Source: J029 sp964482495 (lineage in GTDB: Bacteria; Planctomycetota; UBA1135). From it: a stretch of 64,000 nt of DNA. Below, one piece after another: positions 6,912 through 15,830 of this stretch. The DNA is taken from assembly GCA_964482495.1 (NCBI GenBank), contig CAYZXS010000003.1, positions 1 to 64,000 of the forward strand, read 5' to 3'. Below the pieces are notes generated by a model. That model searched no databases. It saw only the letters and a list, made by a program, of their open reading frames with translations, and was not told where the DNA came from. The position numbers and the translations under genes were made by a program. Numbering within the stretch: position 1 is the first letter of the stretch; each line of letters opens with the position of its first letter.

Positions 6912-9212
6912 ATGCCGCCCCCCGCCCCTGGACAGCCGACCCTCTTCGGGGATGACCCCGGCGGGGCGCCGGAGGCGGGGTCCGCGCCCCGCTCGAAGGC
7001 CAGCTCGCGGCCCGCGGCGCCGGTCCGCGGCCCCTTCGCCCGCGTGGCCCTCGACACGCCGGTGCGCCGGGAGTTCAGCTATCGCGTGCCCGAGGGCATG
7101 GCGGACCTGGCGGCCGGTTGCCGGGTCCAGGTCCCCTTCGGCGCCCGCCGGCTGGTGGGGGTGGTGGTCGGCGTGGACGCCCACCCGCCGGCCGACGTCG
7201 CTCCGGCGCGGCTGCGGCCGCTGGCCAAGCGCCTGGACCAGGAGCCGATGCTCACCCCAGGCCTGCTGCGGCTGGGGCGGCAGATCGCCGACGACACCTT
7301 CTGCTCCTGGGGCCAGGCGCTGGCGGCGATGCTGCCGGCGGCGCTGCGGCGGGACCGGCCGCGGCGCACGGTGCCGGTGGTCGAGCTGGTGCAGGAGCCG
7401 GACGAGGCCGCGCTCGAGGAGCTGGCCGAGCGCTTCCCGAAGCAGGAGCGGGCGATCGCCTGGCTGAAGCAGGCCGGCGGCCCGGTCGAGGTGCGGGACT
7501 TCTGCAACCGCACCGGCTTGTCGAAGTCGCCGCTGCAGACCCTGGCCAAGAAAGGGGTGGTGCGCTTCGGCCGCCGCCGCGAGTTCTTCGACCCCTTCGA
7601 CGGCGCCGCCGCCCCGGACGTGCCGCCCGAGCTGACCCCGCAGCAGCGGGCCTGCGTCGACGCCGTCTGCGCCGCGCTCGACGGCGGCGGCCACGAGGAC
7701 TTCCTGCTCCACGGCATCACCGGATCGGGCAAGACCGAGGTCTACCTCCGGGCGCTGGAGCGCTGCCTGGAGCAGGGCCGCGGCGCCATCATCCTGGTGC
7801 CGGAGATCGCGCTGACGCCGCAGACGGTCGCCCGCTTCCGCGCCCGGGCGGGGGAGGTGGCGGTGCTGCACAGCGGGCTGACCGACGCCGAGCGCCACGA
7901 CCAGTGGCTGGCGCTGCGCGAAGGCCGGCTGCGGGTGGTGGTGGGCGCGCGCTCGGCCTTGTTCGCGCCGATCCCCGGCCTGGGCCTGATCGTGGTCGAC
8001 GAGGAGCACGAGACCAGCTTCAAGCAGGAGTCGACGCCGCGGTACCACGCCCGCAAGGTGGCGCAGGAGCGCGCCGAGCTCGAGGGAGCGGTCTGCGTGC
8101 TGGGCAGCGCCACGCCGGCGTTGGAGACCTGGGCCGCCGCCCGCGACGGCAGCGTGCGGCTGCTGGAGCTGCCTGAGCGCGTGGCTGGCGGCAGCCTGCC
8201 CTCGATCGAGGTGGTCGACATGCGCTCGGAGAAGGCCGACCAGGAGCACTGGCTGGTGGTCTCGGAGCCGCTGCGGCGGGCGATCGAAGGCGCGCTGGGC
8301 CGCGGCGAGCGCGGCATCCTGTTCCTGAACCGGCGCGGCTTCGCCCCCGCCTGGCACTGCCGCGGCTGCGGCGCCTGCGTCCACTGCCCGGCCTGCGACG
8401 TGGCGCTGACCTACCACCGGTGGCGGCGCAAGGCGGTCTGCCACTACTGCATGCAGGAGGCGCCCGAGCCGCGCAGCTGCAAGGCCTGCGGCAACCCGGT
8501 GAGCCTGGTGGGGGTGGGGACCGAGCGGGCCGAAGACACCCTGAAGCGGATGTTCCCGCGGGCGCGGGTGGGGCGCATGGACCGCGACACCATGGTCCGG
8601 CGCGAGTCCTACGAGCAGGTGCTGGGCGACTTCGGCGCCGGCAAGCTCGACCTGCTGCTCGGCACCCAGATGGTCGCCAAGGGTCTGGACTTCCCCGAGG
8701 TCACCGTGGTCGGCGTACTCGACGCCGACACCGCGCTGCACCACCCCGACTTCCGCGCCGCCGAGCGCTGCTTCGACCTGATCAGCCAGGTCAGCGGCCG
8801 CGCCGGGCGCAGCGACCGCGGCGGCAAGGTCGTGGTCCAGACCTGGATCCCCGAGCACCCGGCGATCCGTGCCGCCGCGCGCCACGACTACCACGGCTTC
8901 GCTGCCGGCGAGCTGGCCGAGCGCGAGGAGTTCGGCTACCCGCCCGCGGCCGGCGGCGTGCGGATTCAGTTCGAGGCTGCTGACCTGCCCAAGGTCGAGA
9001 AGATGGCGCAGGAGGCCGCGGCGCAGCTGCGGCAGGCGGACGCCCCCGGCACGCTGTTGCTGGGCCCGGCGCCGCCGCCGGTGGAGAAGCTGAAGGGCCG
9101 CTGGCGGCGCCAGATCCTGGTCAAGGCGCGCCCGGCCCGGGCGCTGCACTCGCTGCTGCCGGCGCTCTACGAGCTGTGCCAGAAGCAGGGGGTGGTGGTG
9201 GACCGGCTCTAG
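6912..9212 (+). CDS. priA: Primosomal protein N' (replication restart helicase PriA)
   Basis: Superfamily 2 helicase that reloads the replisome at stalled forks. It has 766 residues, slightly longer than E. coli PriA because of a Pro-rich N-terminal tail of about 40 residues. The DNA-binding domain (about 40-140) opens with the typical VRREFSYRVPE. Walker A is GITGSGKT (268-275) and the DEEH box is at 363-366. The helicase zinc domain carries C483, C486, C492, C495, C510, C513, C523 and C526, plus an extra C489. The late helicase motifs LLGTQMVAKGLDFP and QVSGRAGR are intact. Its stop shares the tetranucleotide CTAG with the convergent AlkC-like gene. Confidence 0.97.
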   Translation: MPPPAPGQPTLFGDDPGGAPEAGSAPRSKASSRPAAPVRGPFARVALDTPVRREFSYRVPEGMADLAAGCRVQVPFGARRLVGVVVGVDAHPPADVAPARLRPLAKRLDQEPMLTPGLLRLGRQIADDTFCSWGQALAAMLPAALRRDRPRRTVPVVELVQEPDEAALEELAERFPKQERAIAWLKQAGGPVEVRDFCNRTGLSKSPLQTLAKKGVVRFGRRREFFDPFDGAAAPDVPPELTPQQRACVDAVCAALDGGGHEDFLLHGITGSGKTEVYLRALERCLEQGRGAIILVPEIALTPQTVARFRARAGEVAVLHSGLTDAERHDQWLALREGRLRVVVGARSALFAPIPGLGLIVVDEEHETSFKQESTPRYHARKVAQERAELEGAVCVLGSATPALETWAAARDGSVRLLELPERVAGGSLPSIEVVDMRSEKADQEHWLVVSEPLRRAIEGALGRGERGILFLNRRGFAPAWHCRGCGACVHCPACDVALTYHRWRRKAVCHYCMQEAPEPRSCKACGNPVSLVGVGTERAEDTLKRMFPRARVGRMDRDTMVRRESYEQVLGDFGAGKLDLLLGTQMVAKGLDFPEVTVVGVLDADTALHHPDFRAAERCFDLISQVSGRAGRSDRGGKVVVQTWIPEHPAIRAAARHDYHGFAAGELAEREEFGYPPAAGGVRIQFEAADLPKVEKMAQEAAAQLRQADAPGTLLLGPAPPPVEKLKGRWRRQILVKARPARALHSLLPALYELCQKQGVVVDRL

Positions 9213-10297
9213 GGTGCGGCCGGGACGAGGCGGAATCCCGCGGCCCCTTTCTCCTGCCCGTTGACGATCACCGTGATCCGGTGTTCCCCTGGGTAGTGCC
9301 GCCGCGTGCTCAGGTCGGCGAAGCGGTGGCGGCGGGCGATCGTCCTCGTCGCCGCGGCGTTTTCGGACTCTGAGATCTTGAAGACCTTGCGTGACACCCG
9401 GCCGCGGGCCTTGGCGAAGTCGACGGCGTACTCGAGCCGGATCTTGCCGAGCCCTTCGTCGCAGCGCAGCACGAAGCGGAACTCCAGCTCGCCCCCGATC
9501 GGCAGCCGGTCGGTCGACAGGCGCAGCTCGGCGACCTCGATCTCGGCCGGGTCGCGGAAGCCGAACAGCAGCATGGTCGGAGCGTCGCCAGCCTTGAGCA
9601 GGGTCCGGCATCCGTGCTTGACCAGCCGGTCCCGGTCCCGGGAGTACCCGAGCCACTCCTCGGCCAGCCGCCGCACCCGCTCCGGGTGATCCTTGGAGAT
9701 GTCGTTCAGGTTGTTGGCGACGCTGCGGCGCACGTACTCGCTGGGGTCGTCGCGCAGCCGGCGCAGGATCGGCAGCAGCGGCGCCGGCTCGCGCTGGAAG
9801 GCGGGCAGCGCCATCGCCCACGGCAGCCGCGGCCGGCAGCCTTCGCTGGCCAGGCGGCGCACGTGTTCGTCCTCGTCGCCGGTCCACTCCAGCATCGTCG
9901 CCAGCATGCGGCGCGGGTCCCGCTTCAGGAAGGGCCGCACCGCCAGCTCGGAGGTGCTGTATGGCGTGAGCTCGCGCAGAGCTTCGACCGAGAGCTCCCA
10001 GTGCTCCAGCCCGAAGCGCTCGACGAAGTCCGGGAAGGGCAGGCCCTGCAGGCCGCCGAAGCCGGGCGCGGCCGCGCGCACCGCCGCCAGGGCGGCGGGG
10101 TAGTCCGCCGGCAGGAAGCGGCCGAGGCAGTCGCTGATCCGCCGCATCCGCTGCTTGAGCTCGAGCTGCTCCCAGCCGTCGCCGAGCGCCGCGGCGAGGA
10201 AGGCGCCCGAATCGAAGCCGTCGGAGGCCGCGCGCACCGCCGCCGCCAGCCGCTCCAGGTACTCCTGGCTGTACTGCTCCTTCAGCGCGTCCGGCAT
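9209..10297 (-). CDS. AlkC-like DNA alkylation repair protein
   Basis: About 362 residues. The N-terminal two thirds (about 1-250) are HEAT-like helical repeats with RRMLATMLEWTGDEDEHVRRLASEG, SEYVRRSVANNLND and the segment KHGCRTLLKAG, typical of AlkC/AlkD DNA glycosylase families. The C-terminal third (about 255-360) is beta-rich, like the Ig-like domain known from the AlkC branch. Expected role: base excision of alkylated, positively charged bases without base flipping. The start at 10297 (MPDALKEQYS) was preferred over an in-frame upstream codon. A TAnnnT hexamer lies 6 bases upstream. The gene is convergent with priA, the two stops overlapping in CTAG. Confidence 0.85.
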   Translation of the reverse strand: MPDALKEQYSQEYLERLAAAVRAASDGFDSGAFLAAALGDGWEQLELKQRMRRISDCLGRFLPADYPAALAAVRAAAPGFGGLQGLPFPDFVERFGLEHWELSVEALRELTPYSTSELAVRPFLKRDPRRMLATMLEWTGDEDEHVRRLASEGCRPRLPWAMALPAFQREPAPLLPILRRLRDDPSEYVRRSVANNLNDISKDHPERVRRLAEEWLGYSRDRDRLVKHGCRTLLKAGDAPTMLLFGFRDPAEIEVAELRLSTDRLPIGGELEFRFVLRCDEGLGKIRLEYAVDFAKARGRVSRKVFKISESENAAATRTIARRHRFADLSTRRHYPGEHRITVIVNGQEKGAAGFRLVPAAP

Positions 10298-10303
10298 CAC
10301 CGA

Positions 10304-10309
10304 ATGGTA
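10304..10309 (-). promoter_or_regulatory. -10-like hexamer TACCAT before the AlkC-like gene
   Basis: On the minus strand TACCAT ends 6 bases before the ATG of the AlkC-like gene, again consistent with a leaderless transcript. Confidence 0.35.
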
Positions 10310-10367
10310 GGACGGCGGAGGCATAGAATCCGGGACGCCGCCGCGCCGGCGGCCGCAACCGAGCGCC

Positions 10368-10526
10368 ATGGTCGACATCCAGAAGAAAGAAATCACCCCT
10401 GTCTGCCCTCATTGCGAGAAGCCTGTGCAGCGCTTGATCAAGGTCGAGCGCGGCTGGTTCGGCATCCACGCCGTCTTCTGCTGCCCGCACTGCAAGAAGA
10501 TCGTCGGCATGACCGGCACCTCCTGA
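10368..10526 (+). CDS. 52-residue zinc-ribbon protein
   Basis: A short open frame (52 codons plus TGA) with two CPHC knuckles: C13-P-H-C16 near the N-terminus and C39-P-H-C42 near the C-terminus, about 22 residues apart, with an additional C38. This is a textbook four-Cys zinc ribbon. The body between the knuckles (LIKVERGWFGIHAVF) is beta-like. There is no leader, so it should be cytoplasmic. It lies 36 bases before the hydroxylase gene and downstream of a TAGAAT box near 10325. Function is unknown; small zinc ribbons often bind nucleic acid or a protein partner. Confidence 0.72.
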   Translation: MVDIQKKEITPVCPHCEKPVQRLIKVERGWFGIHAVFCCPHCKKIVGMTGTS

Positions 10527-10562
10527 TCCGCCGCACCCGGCTAGGATCGGGACCGCCACCGC

Positions 10563-11405
10563 ATGCCGCTCCACACCAAGATCCTCGTCTACGCCATCCC
10601 CTTCTTCCTGCTGACGCTGGCGCTGGAGATGGCCTGGGACAGCCGCAAGCGCAGCGGCCACTACGTCCCGAAGGACGCGCTCACCAGCGTCTGCCTCGGA
10701 CTCGGCTTCCTGGTGGTGTCGGCGGGCTGGGGGCTGCTGACCTGGAGCGCCTACTCCTTCGGCTACGAGCATCGGCTGACGGAGCTGCCCCTCACATGGT
10801 GGTCGATCGCGCTGCTGGTGGTGCTCGAGGACCACTCCTACTACTGGTATCACCGGATGAGCCATGAGGTCCCCGCCTTCTGGGCGGCCCACGTCACCCA
10901 CCACTCCTCGGAGCACTACACCCTCGCCACCGCGCTGCGGCAGCCGTGGACCACCGGCTGGTACTCGTGGATCTTCTGGACGCCGCTGTGCTTCCTCGGC
11001 TTCCACCCGGCCTGGGTGCTGGCGCAGCAGGCCGCCAACCTGGTCTACCAGTACTGGATCCACACGCCCTTCGTCGGCAAGCTCGGCGCCTTCGGCTGGG
11101 TCTTCAACACGCCCTCGCACCACCGCGTGCACCACGGCAGCAACCCGCGCTACATCGACCGCAACCACGCCGGCATCTTCATCGTCTGGGACCGGCTCTA
11201 CCGCAGCTTCGAGCCCGAGTCGGAGCCGGTGGTCTACGGCATCACCAAGCCGGTGCGCAGCTTCAACCTGCTGTGGCTGAACCTGCACGTCTACGCCGAC
11301 TTGTGGCGCGAAGCCCGGGCCAGCGGCTCGCTGTGGCGCGGCCTGAAGGTGTTCTTCCAGCGCCAGACGCGGGTCCAGGCCCGCTACTCGTCGCCCTCGA
11401 CGTAG
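10563..11405 (+). CDS. Sterol desaturase / fatty acid hydroxylase superfamily protein
   Basis: Integral membrane di-iron oxygenase of 280 residues. The His clusters needed for the di-iron site are all there: H97-RMS-H101, H110-VT-HH114 and HHRVHH (186-191), plus H91 and H202. At least four membrane spans are visible (about 8-22, 44-62, 80-90, 135-165). The family hydroxylates or desaturates lipid substrates such as sterols, fatty acids and carotenoids; the substrate cannot be told from the sequence. A TAGGAT box at 10542-10547 may be its own promoter. Its last 22 bases overlap the convergent sulfatase-like gene. Confidence 0.88.
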   Translation: MPLHTKILVYAIPFFLLTLALEMAWDSRKRSGHYVPKDALTSVCLGLGFLVVSAGWGLLTWSAYSFGYEHRLTELPLTWWSIALLVVLEDHSYYWYHRMSHEVPAFWAAHVTHHSSEHYTLATALRQPWTTGWYSWIFWTPLCFLGFHPAWVLAQQAANLVYQYWIHTPFVGKLGAFGWVFNTPSHHRVHHGSNPRYIDRNHAGIFIVWDRLYRSFEPESEPVVYGITKPVRSFNLLWLNLHVYADLWREARASGSLWRGLKVFFQRQTRVQARYSSPST

Positions 11406-13342
11406 CCCAGCTCCTCGAGCGCTTCGGCCTGGCCGGCGGCGAGCTCGGTCGAGGGCTCGTAGCGCTCGCGGGCAAGCTCCTCGACCAGCAGGCCGATCAG
11501 CCGCGCGGTCGTGCCCCGGTGCTCGTCGGCGCCGAGCAGGTTGCGCTGCTCCTCCGGGTCGGCCGCGAGGTCGTAGAGGGCGGTCGGGGTCGGCGCCGGG
11601 TCGCCGCGGTCGGCGATCAGCTTCCAGTCGCCGTCGCGGACCATCAGCCGGGCGTCGTCGCCGCAGACGTGCGGGCGCGGCCCGGCGGACGCGTGCAGCA
11701 GCGGCCGGCCGGTCATGCCCTCCGCCGGCTCGATCCGCAGGTAGGCCAGCAGCGTCGGGGCGACGTCGGCGACGTCGGGGACCAGGTCCTGGCGGTGCGC
11801 GGCCGGCACCCCCGGCCCCTCGATCAGGAAGGGCACCCGCAGCGAGTCCTGGTAGAGGTGGTTGCCGTGGATCAGCGCCCCGTTCTCGCCGAATTGCTCG
11901 CCGTGGTCGGCGGTCACCAGCCACAGCGCCGGCCGGCCCGAGGCGTCCACCCGCGCCTGCACCTCCTGCAGCAGCGCGTCGAGGTAGAGCACGTTCTCGA
12001 GGTAGATGCGGCGGTAGTGCTCGGCGCCCGCGGCGGCCTGGGCGCGCACCGCCGCGTCATCGCTCTGCAAGTCGGCGCGCATCCGGTGCAGCTGCGCCAG
12101 CTCGATCACCTGCTCCGGGTGCCCGGGGGCCGGCTGGTAGCGCGCGGGCAGCGGCGGCAGGCCATCGGTCAGCCGGCCGTCGAAGCCGGGCGGGGCGCCG
12201 TAGGGGTGGTGCGGGTCGAGGTAGTGGAGGAAGAAGTAGAACGGCCGCTCGCTGGCGTAGAGCCGGTCGAGCATCTCCAGCGCCTGGTCGGTCGTGACGC
12301 GGCCGCGCTGGCGGTGGCCGGCGCCGGCGAAGTCGCGCAGCGGACGGCGCAGCGGCCGGAAGGTGGTGAAGTCGAGGACGGCGTTGCTGAGCTGCGGCGG
12401 CAGCAGCATGCCGAACCAGCTCATCCGCCGCAGCCGCGCGACGCAGGCCAGCCGGGGCGAGTAGTCCTCGGCGGCGCTGTCGTCGTAGGCGTGGTAGCCG
12501 CGGCCGAAGCCCATGCTCGACGACAGCAGCGAATTCGAGATCACCCCGGCGGTGTGGAAGCCGGCGTCGCGGAGGTGCTCCTGCAGCAGCCGGTACCGCT
12601 CCGGGCCGGGCAGCCGGTCGAAGTTGTGGCGCACGCCGGAGCCGATCGCGTCCAGCCCGGACAGCATCGAGGCGTGGCCCGGCAGCGTCTGGTTGCTCGA
12701 GGAGTAGCCGTAGTCCCACCAGCTGCCGGCGGCGCGCTTGCCGTCGAACCACGGCAGCTCGTAAGCCGGCTCGCGGGGGCCGACGATGGCGTCGGCGCGC
12801 AGGGTGTCGAGCGAGACCAGGATGATGTCCGGCGCGTCGGGGGCCGGCGCCAGGTCGGCGGCGCCCGCGGCCGGGAGGGGGTAGTCCGGCGCGACGGCGC
12901 CGCGGTCGCGCAGCTCCCGGTAGCGCTGCCAGCCGCCGCCGAGGGCCACGGCGAAGGTCAGGGCGACGACGCCGGCGTGGCGCCATCCGCCGCGCAGCGG
13001 CCAGCGCGGGCCGAAGGCGAGGGCGGCGGCGGCCAGGATTACGGCCGCGGCGGCGACGCCCGCGATGGGCAGGCCGGCCAGGCCCAGCAGCGGCGCCAGG
13101 CCGGGCAGGAAGCCGAGGGCGAAGCAGCCGGGCGGGTTCAGGCGCGGCCGCAGGGCCGGCACCAGCGCCAGCAGCAGCGCCGCCACTGCCAGGCCGGCGC
13201 CGACCATGCCGTTGCCGATCAGCACCGGCAGCAGCAGCTCGCCGAGCGAGTGGCCTTCGCCGCCGAGCATGCCGCCGAGCACGCTGGCGGCGCACAGGCC
13301 GGTAGACAAGGCGAGCGTGCGAAGGAGGGCGGTCTTGATCAC
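11384..13342 (-). CDS. Membrane sulfatase-like hydrolase with Thr nucleophile motif
   Basis: About 652 residues from a GTG at 13342. The N-terminal 170 residues hold several membrane segments; the rest is an alkaline-phosphatase-superfamily sulfatase domain (ILVSLDTLRAD; late metal site VTADHGEQFGE). The usual C-x-P-S-R is replaced by T219-L-P-G-H-A-S-M-L-S-G, so formylglycine cannot form and Thr is the likely nucleophile. Such enzymes are often phosphotransferases or phosphodiesterases rather than sulfatases. An alternative GTG at 13408 has a GGAG 9 bases upstream, but adds a Pro-rich stretch that fits poorly before the first TM. The 3' end overlaps the hydroxylase gene by 22 bases. Confidence 0.85.
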   Translation of the reverse strand: MIKTALLRTLALSTGLCAASVLGGMLGGEGHSLGELLLPVLIGNGMVGAGLAVAALLLALVPALRPRLNPPGCFALGFLPGLAPLLGLAGLPIAGVAAAAVILAAAALAFGPRWPLRGGWRHAGVVALTFAVALGGGWQRYRELRDRGAVAPDYPLPAAGAADLAPAPDAPDIILVSLDTLRADAIVGPREPAYELPWFDGKRAAGSWWDYGYSSSNQTLPGHASMLSGLDAIGSGVRHNFDRLPGPERYRLLQEHLRDAGFHTAGVISNSLLSSSMGFGRGYHAYDDSAAEDYSPRLACVARLRRMSWFGMLLPPQLSNAVLDFTTFRPLRRPLRDFAGAGHRQRGRVTTDQALEMLDRLYASERPFYFFLHYLDPHHPYGAPPGFDGRLTDGLPPLPARYQPAPGHPEQVIELAQLHRMRADLQSDDAAVRAQAAAGAEHYRRIYLENVLYLDALLQEVQARVDASGRPALWLVTADHGEQFGENGALIHGNHLYQDSLRVPFLIEGPGVPAAHRQDLVPDVADVAPTLLAYLRIEPAEGMTGRPLLHASAGPRPHVCGDDARLMVRDGDWKLIADRGDPAPTPTALYDLAADPEEQRNLLGADEHRGTTARLIGLLVEELARERYEPSTELAAGQAEALEELGYVEGDE

Positions 13343-13524
13343 GGCCGTTGTCCCGCGACTCCCTGTCGCCGGTACCCAGGGAGGATAGATACCCGATCGT
13401 AGGCCCACAAGGCGGCGCTCCGATCGCCAACGGAGACTGGAATCGCGGCCCTCGGCGGTGACTCTCGCCGGTGCGGGACCTAGAGCTCGTCGTGCCTGCC
13501 GCGCTTTTCCAACTCGCCGACCTC

Positions 13525-13854
13525 ATGGGCCTGACGCGGGCTGCGGCGGGGCTGCTCGGCCTGCTGGCCCTCGGTTGCGCCCACGCGTCCGCCGAAACCG
13601 AAGCAGCCGCCTGTCCGTTGCACGGCATTCCCTTGGAGCCCCGCCAGCCGCAGCCCGTGCTCGGGCCTCCTTGGTACCCGGACGATTACGCGTTCGTTCG
13701 CGCAAGCCGATTCCCGCGCGGCGCGGCCTACGCCTGGCTGGGCTGCGTCCTCATGGATGAGGTCCAGCTCACGGAGGTCCTGCAGTGCTCCTGGTGCAGC
13801 GCCGTTGAGGAGGCCTACTTCCGGGTCTTCTGGCGCCAGTTCGAGTCTCCTTGA
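13525..13854 (+). CDS. Putative lipoprotein with C/H and CxxC motifs
   Basis: A 109-residue protein. The leader ends in A-L-G-C18, compatible with lipid attachment. The mature part begins C30-PLHG, then has a Pro-rich stretch, a WLGC, and a C-terminal CSWC followed by an aromatic helix. The spacing (CxxH then CxxC) suggests a small zinc-binding or disulfide fold; similar layouts occur in uncharacterised small lipoproteins. No function can be named. A GTG at 13471 would extend it by 18 residues without improving the leader. It is followed 63 bases later by the canonical sulfatase. Confidence 0.6.
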   Translation: MGLTRAAAGLLGLLALGCAHASAETEAAACPLHGIPLEPRQPQPVLGPPWYPDDYAFVRASRFPRGAAYAWLGCVLMDEVQLTEVLQCSWCSAVEEAYFRVFWRQFESP

Positions 13855-13917
13855 GGGGATCGCGCTCCCCGGTGCCCGCGCGCTTAGGCTGAATCCGCCG
13901 CGATTCCTGACCAGACG

Positions 13918-15384
13918 ATGCCCAGCCCCAGTCCCCGACTGCTCTCCTTCTTGCCGCTGCTCGCCGCGGCCCTCTTGGGCGCGCCGCTCTCCGCCCAAGA
14001 ACCGCCGCCGCCGCCCAACTTCGTCTTCTTCCTCGCCGACGACCTCGGCTGGACCGACCTCGGCGTCACCGGCAGCAGCTACTACGACACGCCGAGCTTG
14101 GACGCCCTGGCCGCCAGCGGTGTGCGCTTCACGGACGCCTACGCCGCCTGCCCGGTGTGCAGCCCGACCCGTGTGTCGATCATGACCGGCAAGTACCCGG
14201 CGCGGCTGGCGACCACCGACTACTTCGGCGCGGCGCAGCCGGAGAAGTGGAAGCGGAACACGCCGCTCTTGCCGGCGCCCTACCTCGACCGGATGCCGCT
14301 CGAGGAGACGACCCTCGCCGAGGCGCTGAAGCAGGCCGGCTACGCCACCTTCTTCGCCGGGAAGTGGCACCTCGGCCCGGAGGGCTGGTGGCCCGAGGAC
14401 CAGGGCTTCGACGTCAACCGTGGCGGCATCACCCGCGGCGGCCCCTATGGCGGCGACAAGTACTTCTCGCCCTACGGCAACCCGCGGCTCGAGGACGGCC
14501 CCGAGGGCGAGCACCTGCCGGCGCGGCTGGCGGCGGAGACCGTCGCCTTCGCCGAGGAGCACCGCGACCAGCCCTTCCTGGCCTACCTCAGCTTCTACTC
14601 GGTGCACACGCCGCTGATCGGCCGCGCCGACCTGGTCGAGAAGTACCGCGCGCGCAAGCAGGAGCGCGGCCTGGAGGCCGAGTGGGGGACCGAAGGCGCG
14701 CGCAAGGTCCGGCTGGTGCAGGAGCACGCCGTCTACGCCGCCATGGTCGAGGCCATGGACGCCGCCGTCGGCGACGTGCTCGCCGGGCTCGAGCGGTTCG
14801 GTCTGGCCGACCGCACCGTCGTCCTCTTCATGTCCGACAACGGCGGCCTGTCCACCTCGGAGGGCCACCCGACCAGCAACCTGCCGCTGCGCGCCGGCAA
14901 GGGCTGGCTCTACGAGGGCGGCATCCGCGAGCCGATGATCATCCGCTGGCCCGGCGTCACCGCGGCCGGCAGAGTCTGCGAGACCCCGGTCACGAGCACC
15001 GACTTCTACCCGACCCTGCTCGAGATGGCCGGCCTGCCGGCGCGGCCGGAGCAGCACCTCGACGGCGTCAGCCTGGTCCCGCTGCTGCGCGGCGAGCAGG
15101 GCGCCGGCGCCGAGCGCGCGCTGTACTGGCACTACCCGCACTACGGCAACCAAGGCGGCCGGCCGGGCGCGGTGGTCCGTGAGGGCGAGTGGAAGCTGAT
15201 CCGCTGGTTCGGGGAGGAACAGGTCGAGCTCTACAACCTCTCCCGCGACCCTGGGGAGACCATGGACGCCGCCGGCGTCGAGTTGGCGCGAACTGCGGTC
15301 CTGTCCGGGCAGCTCGACCGCTGGCTCGCCGAGACCGGCGCCCGCCTGCCCAGCCCGAATCCGGCCTACGAGGCCGCGGACTGA
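13918..15384 (+). CDS. Secreted formylglycine-dependent sulfatase
   Basis: Exported arylsulfatase-type enzyme of 488 residues with a signal peptide ending LSAQ (about 27). It begins with the metal site NFVFFLADDLGW, then C81-S-P-T-R, the formylglycine motif (C-x-P-S/T-R) followed by VSIMTGKYPAR. GKWHLG and the later MSDNGG supply the remaining active-site residues. Sulfatases of this type desulfate marine polysaccharides or other sulfate esters. No formylglycine-generating enzyme is encoded in this window, so that must lie elsewhere. The final 19 bases overlap the convergent membrane protein gene. Confidence 0.94.
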   Translation: MPSPSPRLLSFLPLLAAALLGAPLSAQEPPPPPNFVFFLADDLGWTDLGVTGSSYYDTPSLDALAASGVRFTDAYAACPVCSPTRVSIMTGKYPARLATTDYFGAAQPEKWKRNTPLLPAPYLDRMPLEETTLAEALKQAGYATFFAGKWHLGPEGWWPEDQGFDVNRGGITRGGPYGGDKYFSPYGNPRLEDGPEGEHLPARLAAETVAFAEEHRDQPFLAYLSFYSVHTPLIGRADLVEKYRARKQERGLEAEWGTEGARKVRLVQEHAVYAAMVEAMDAAVGDVLAGLERFGLADRTVVLFMSDNGGLSTSEGHPTSNLPLRAGKGWLYEGGIREPMIIRWPGVTAAGRVCETPVTSTDFYPTLLEMAGLPARPEQHLDGVSLVPLLRGEQGAGAERALYWHYPHYGNQGGRPGAVVREGEWKLIRWFGEEQVELYNLSRDPGETMDAAGVELARTAVLSGQLDRWLAETGARLPSPNPAYEAAD

Positions 15385-15740
15385 GCGGCCGGGGCGCTGG
15401 CCCGCTCCGCCTGGAACCACCGCCGCGCCCGCTGCCGGCGCAGCAGCAGCGCGGACAGGGCGCAGAAGGCCGCCACGCCGCCGAGGATCAGCATCAGCCG
15501 CCCGTAGGGCTCGCCGCGCGCCTGCCGCCCCAGCACCAGCACCCAAGTCTGGAGCAGCCAGACCGGCACCCCGAGCACCAGCACCGCTTGGACCAGGCCG
15601 CCGGCCCAGCGGCGCGGGACCAACAGCAGCGCCACGGCGCCGAGCGTCAGCCCGGCGAGCACCAGGTGGCCGCCGCGTAGGAAGTGAGCGGCGAGGGCGA
15701 GCAGGCTCAAGAAGGCGGGGAGGAGCTGGAAGAACAACAT
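15366..15740 (-). CDS. Small integral membrane protein, unknown
   Basis: A 124-residue protein with four predicted membrane helices at about 3-22, 27-43, 48-70 and 82-100, and a basic/Ala-rich cytoplasmic tail. The distribution of charges (RR or RxRR on loops) is that of a real membrane protein rather than a shadow frame. No family is recognised. It lies 90 bases downstream of the HEAT-VWA cluster on the same strand and could be its last gene. Its 3' end overlaps the sulfatase coding sequence by 19 bases. Confidence 0.6.
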   Translation of the reverse strand: MLFFQLLPAFLSLLALAAHFLRGGHLVLAGLTLGAVALLLVPRRWAGGLVQAVLVLGVPVWLLQTWVLVLGRQARGEPYGRLMLILGGVAAFCALSALLLRRQRARRWFQAERASAPAAQSAAS

Positions 15741-15830
15741 GGCGGGACCCGGCGCGGCCGGGAGTCCTGGACTAAGCCTGGAGCCCCCGCGCGTCCAGGC
15801 CTACGGCGGAGCGGCGCCAGCTGCTGACCG

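Noticed and set aside
6897..11924. 1675-residue minus-strand open frame
   Set aside because: It is antisense to priA and the hydroxylase and passes through the AlkC-like gene out of frame. No domain is recognisable.
11384..13342. Frameshifted or truncated sulfatase
   Set aside because: Lack of CxPSR first suggested damage, but Thr-type motifs with intact metal sites are a known variation and the frame is unbroken.
13480..15546. 688-residue minus-strand open frame
   Set aside because: It is antisense to the canonical sulfatase, which has a signal peptide and a complete active site.
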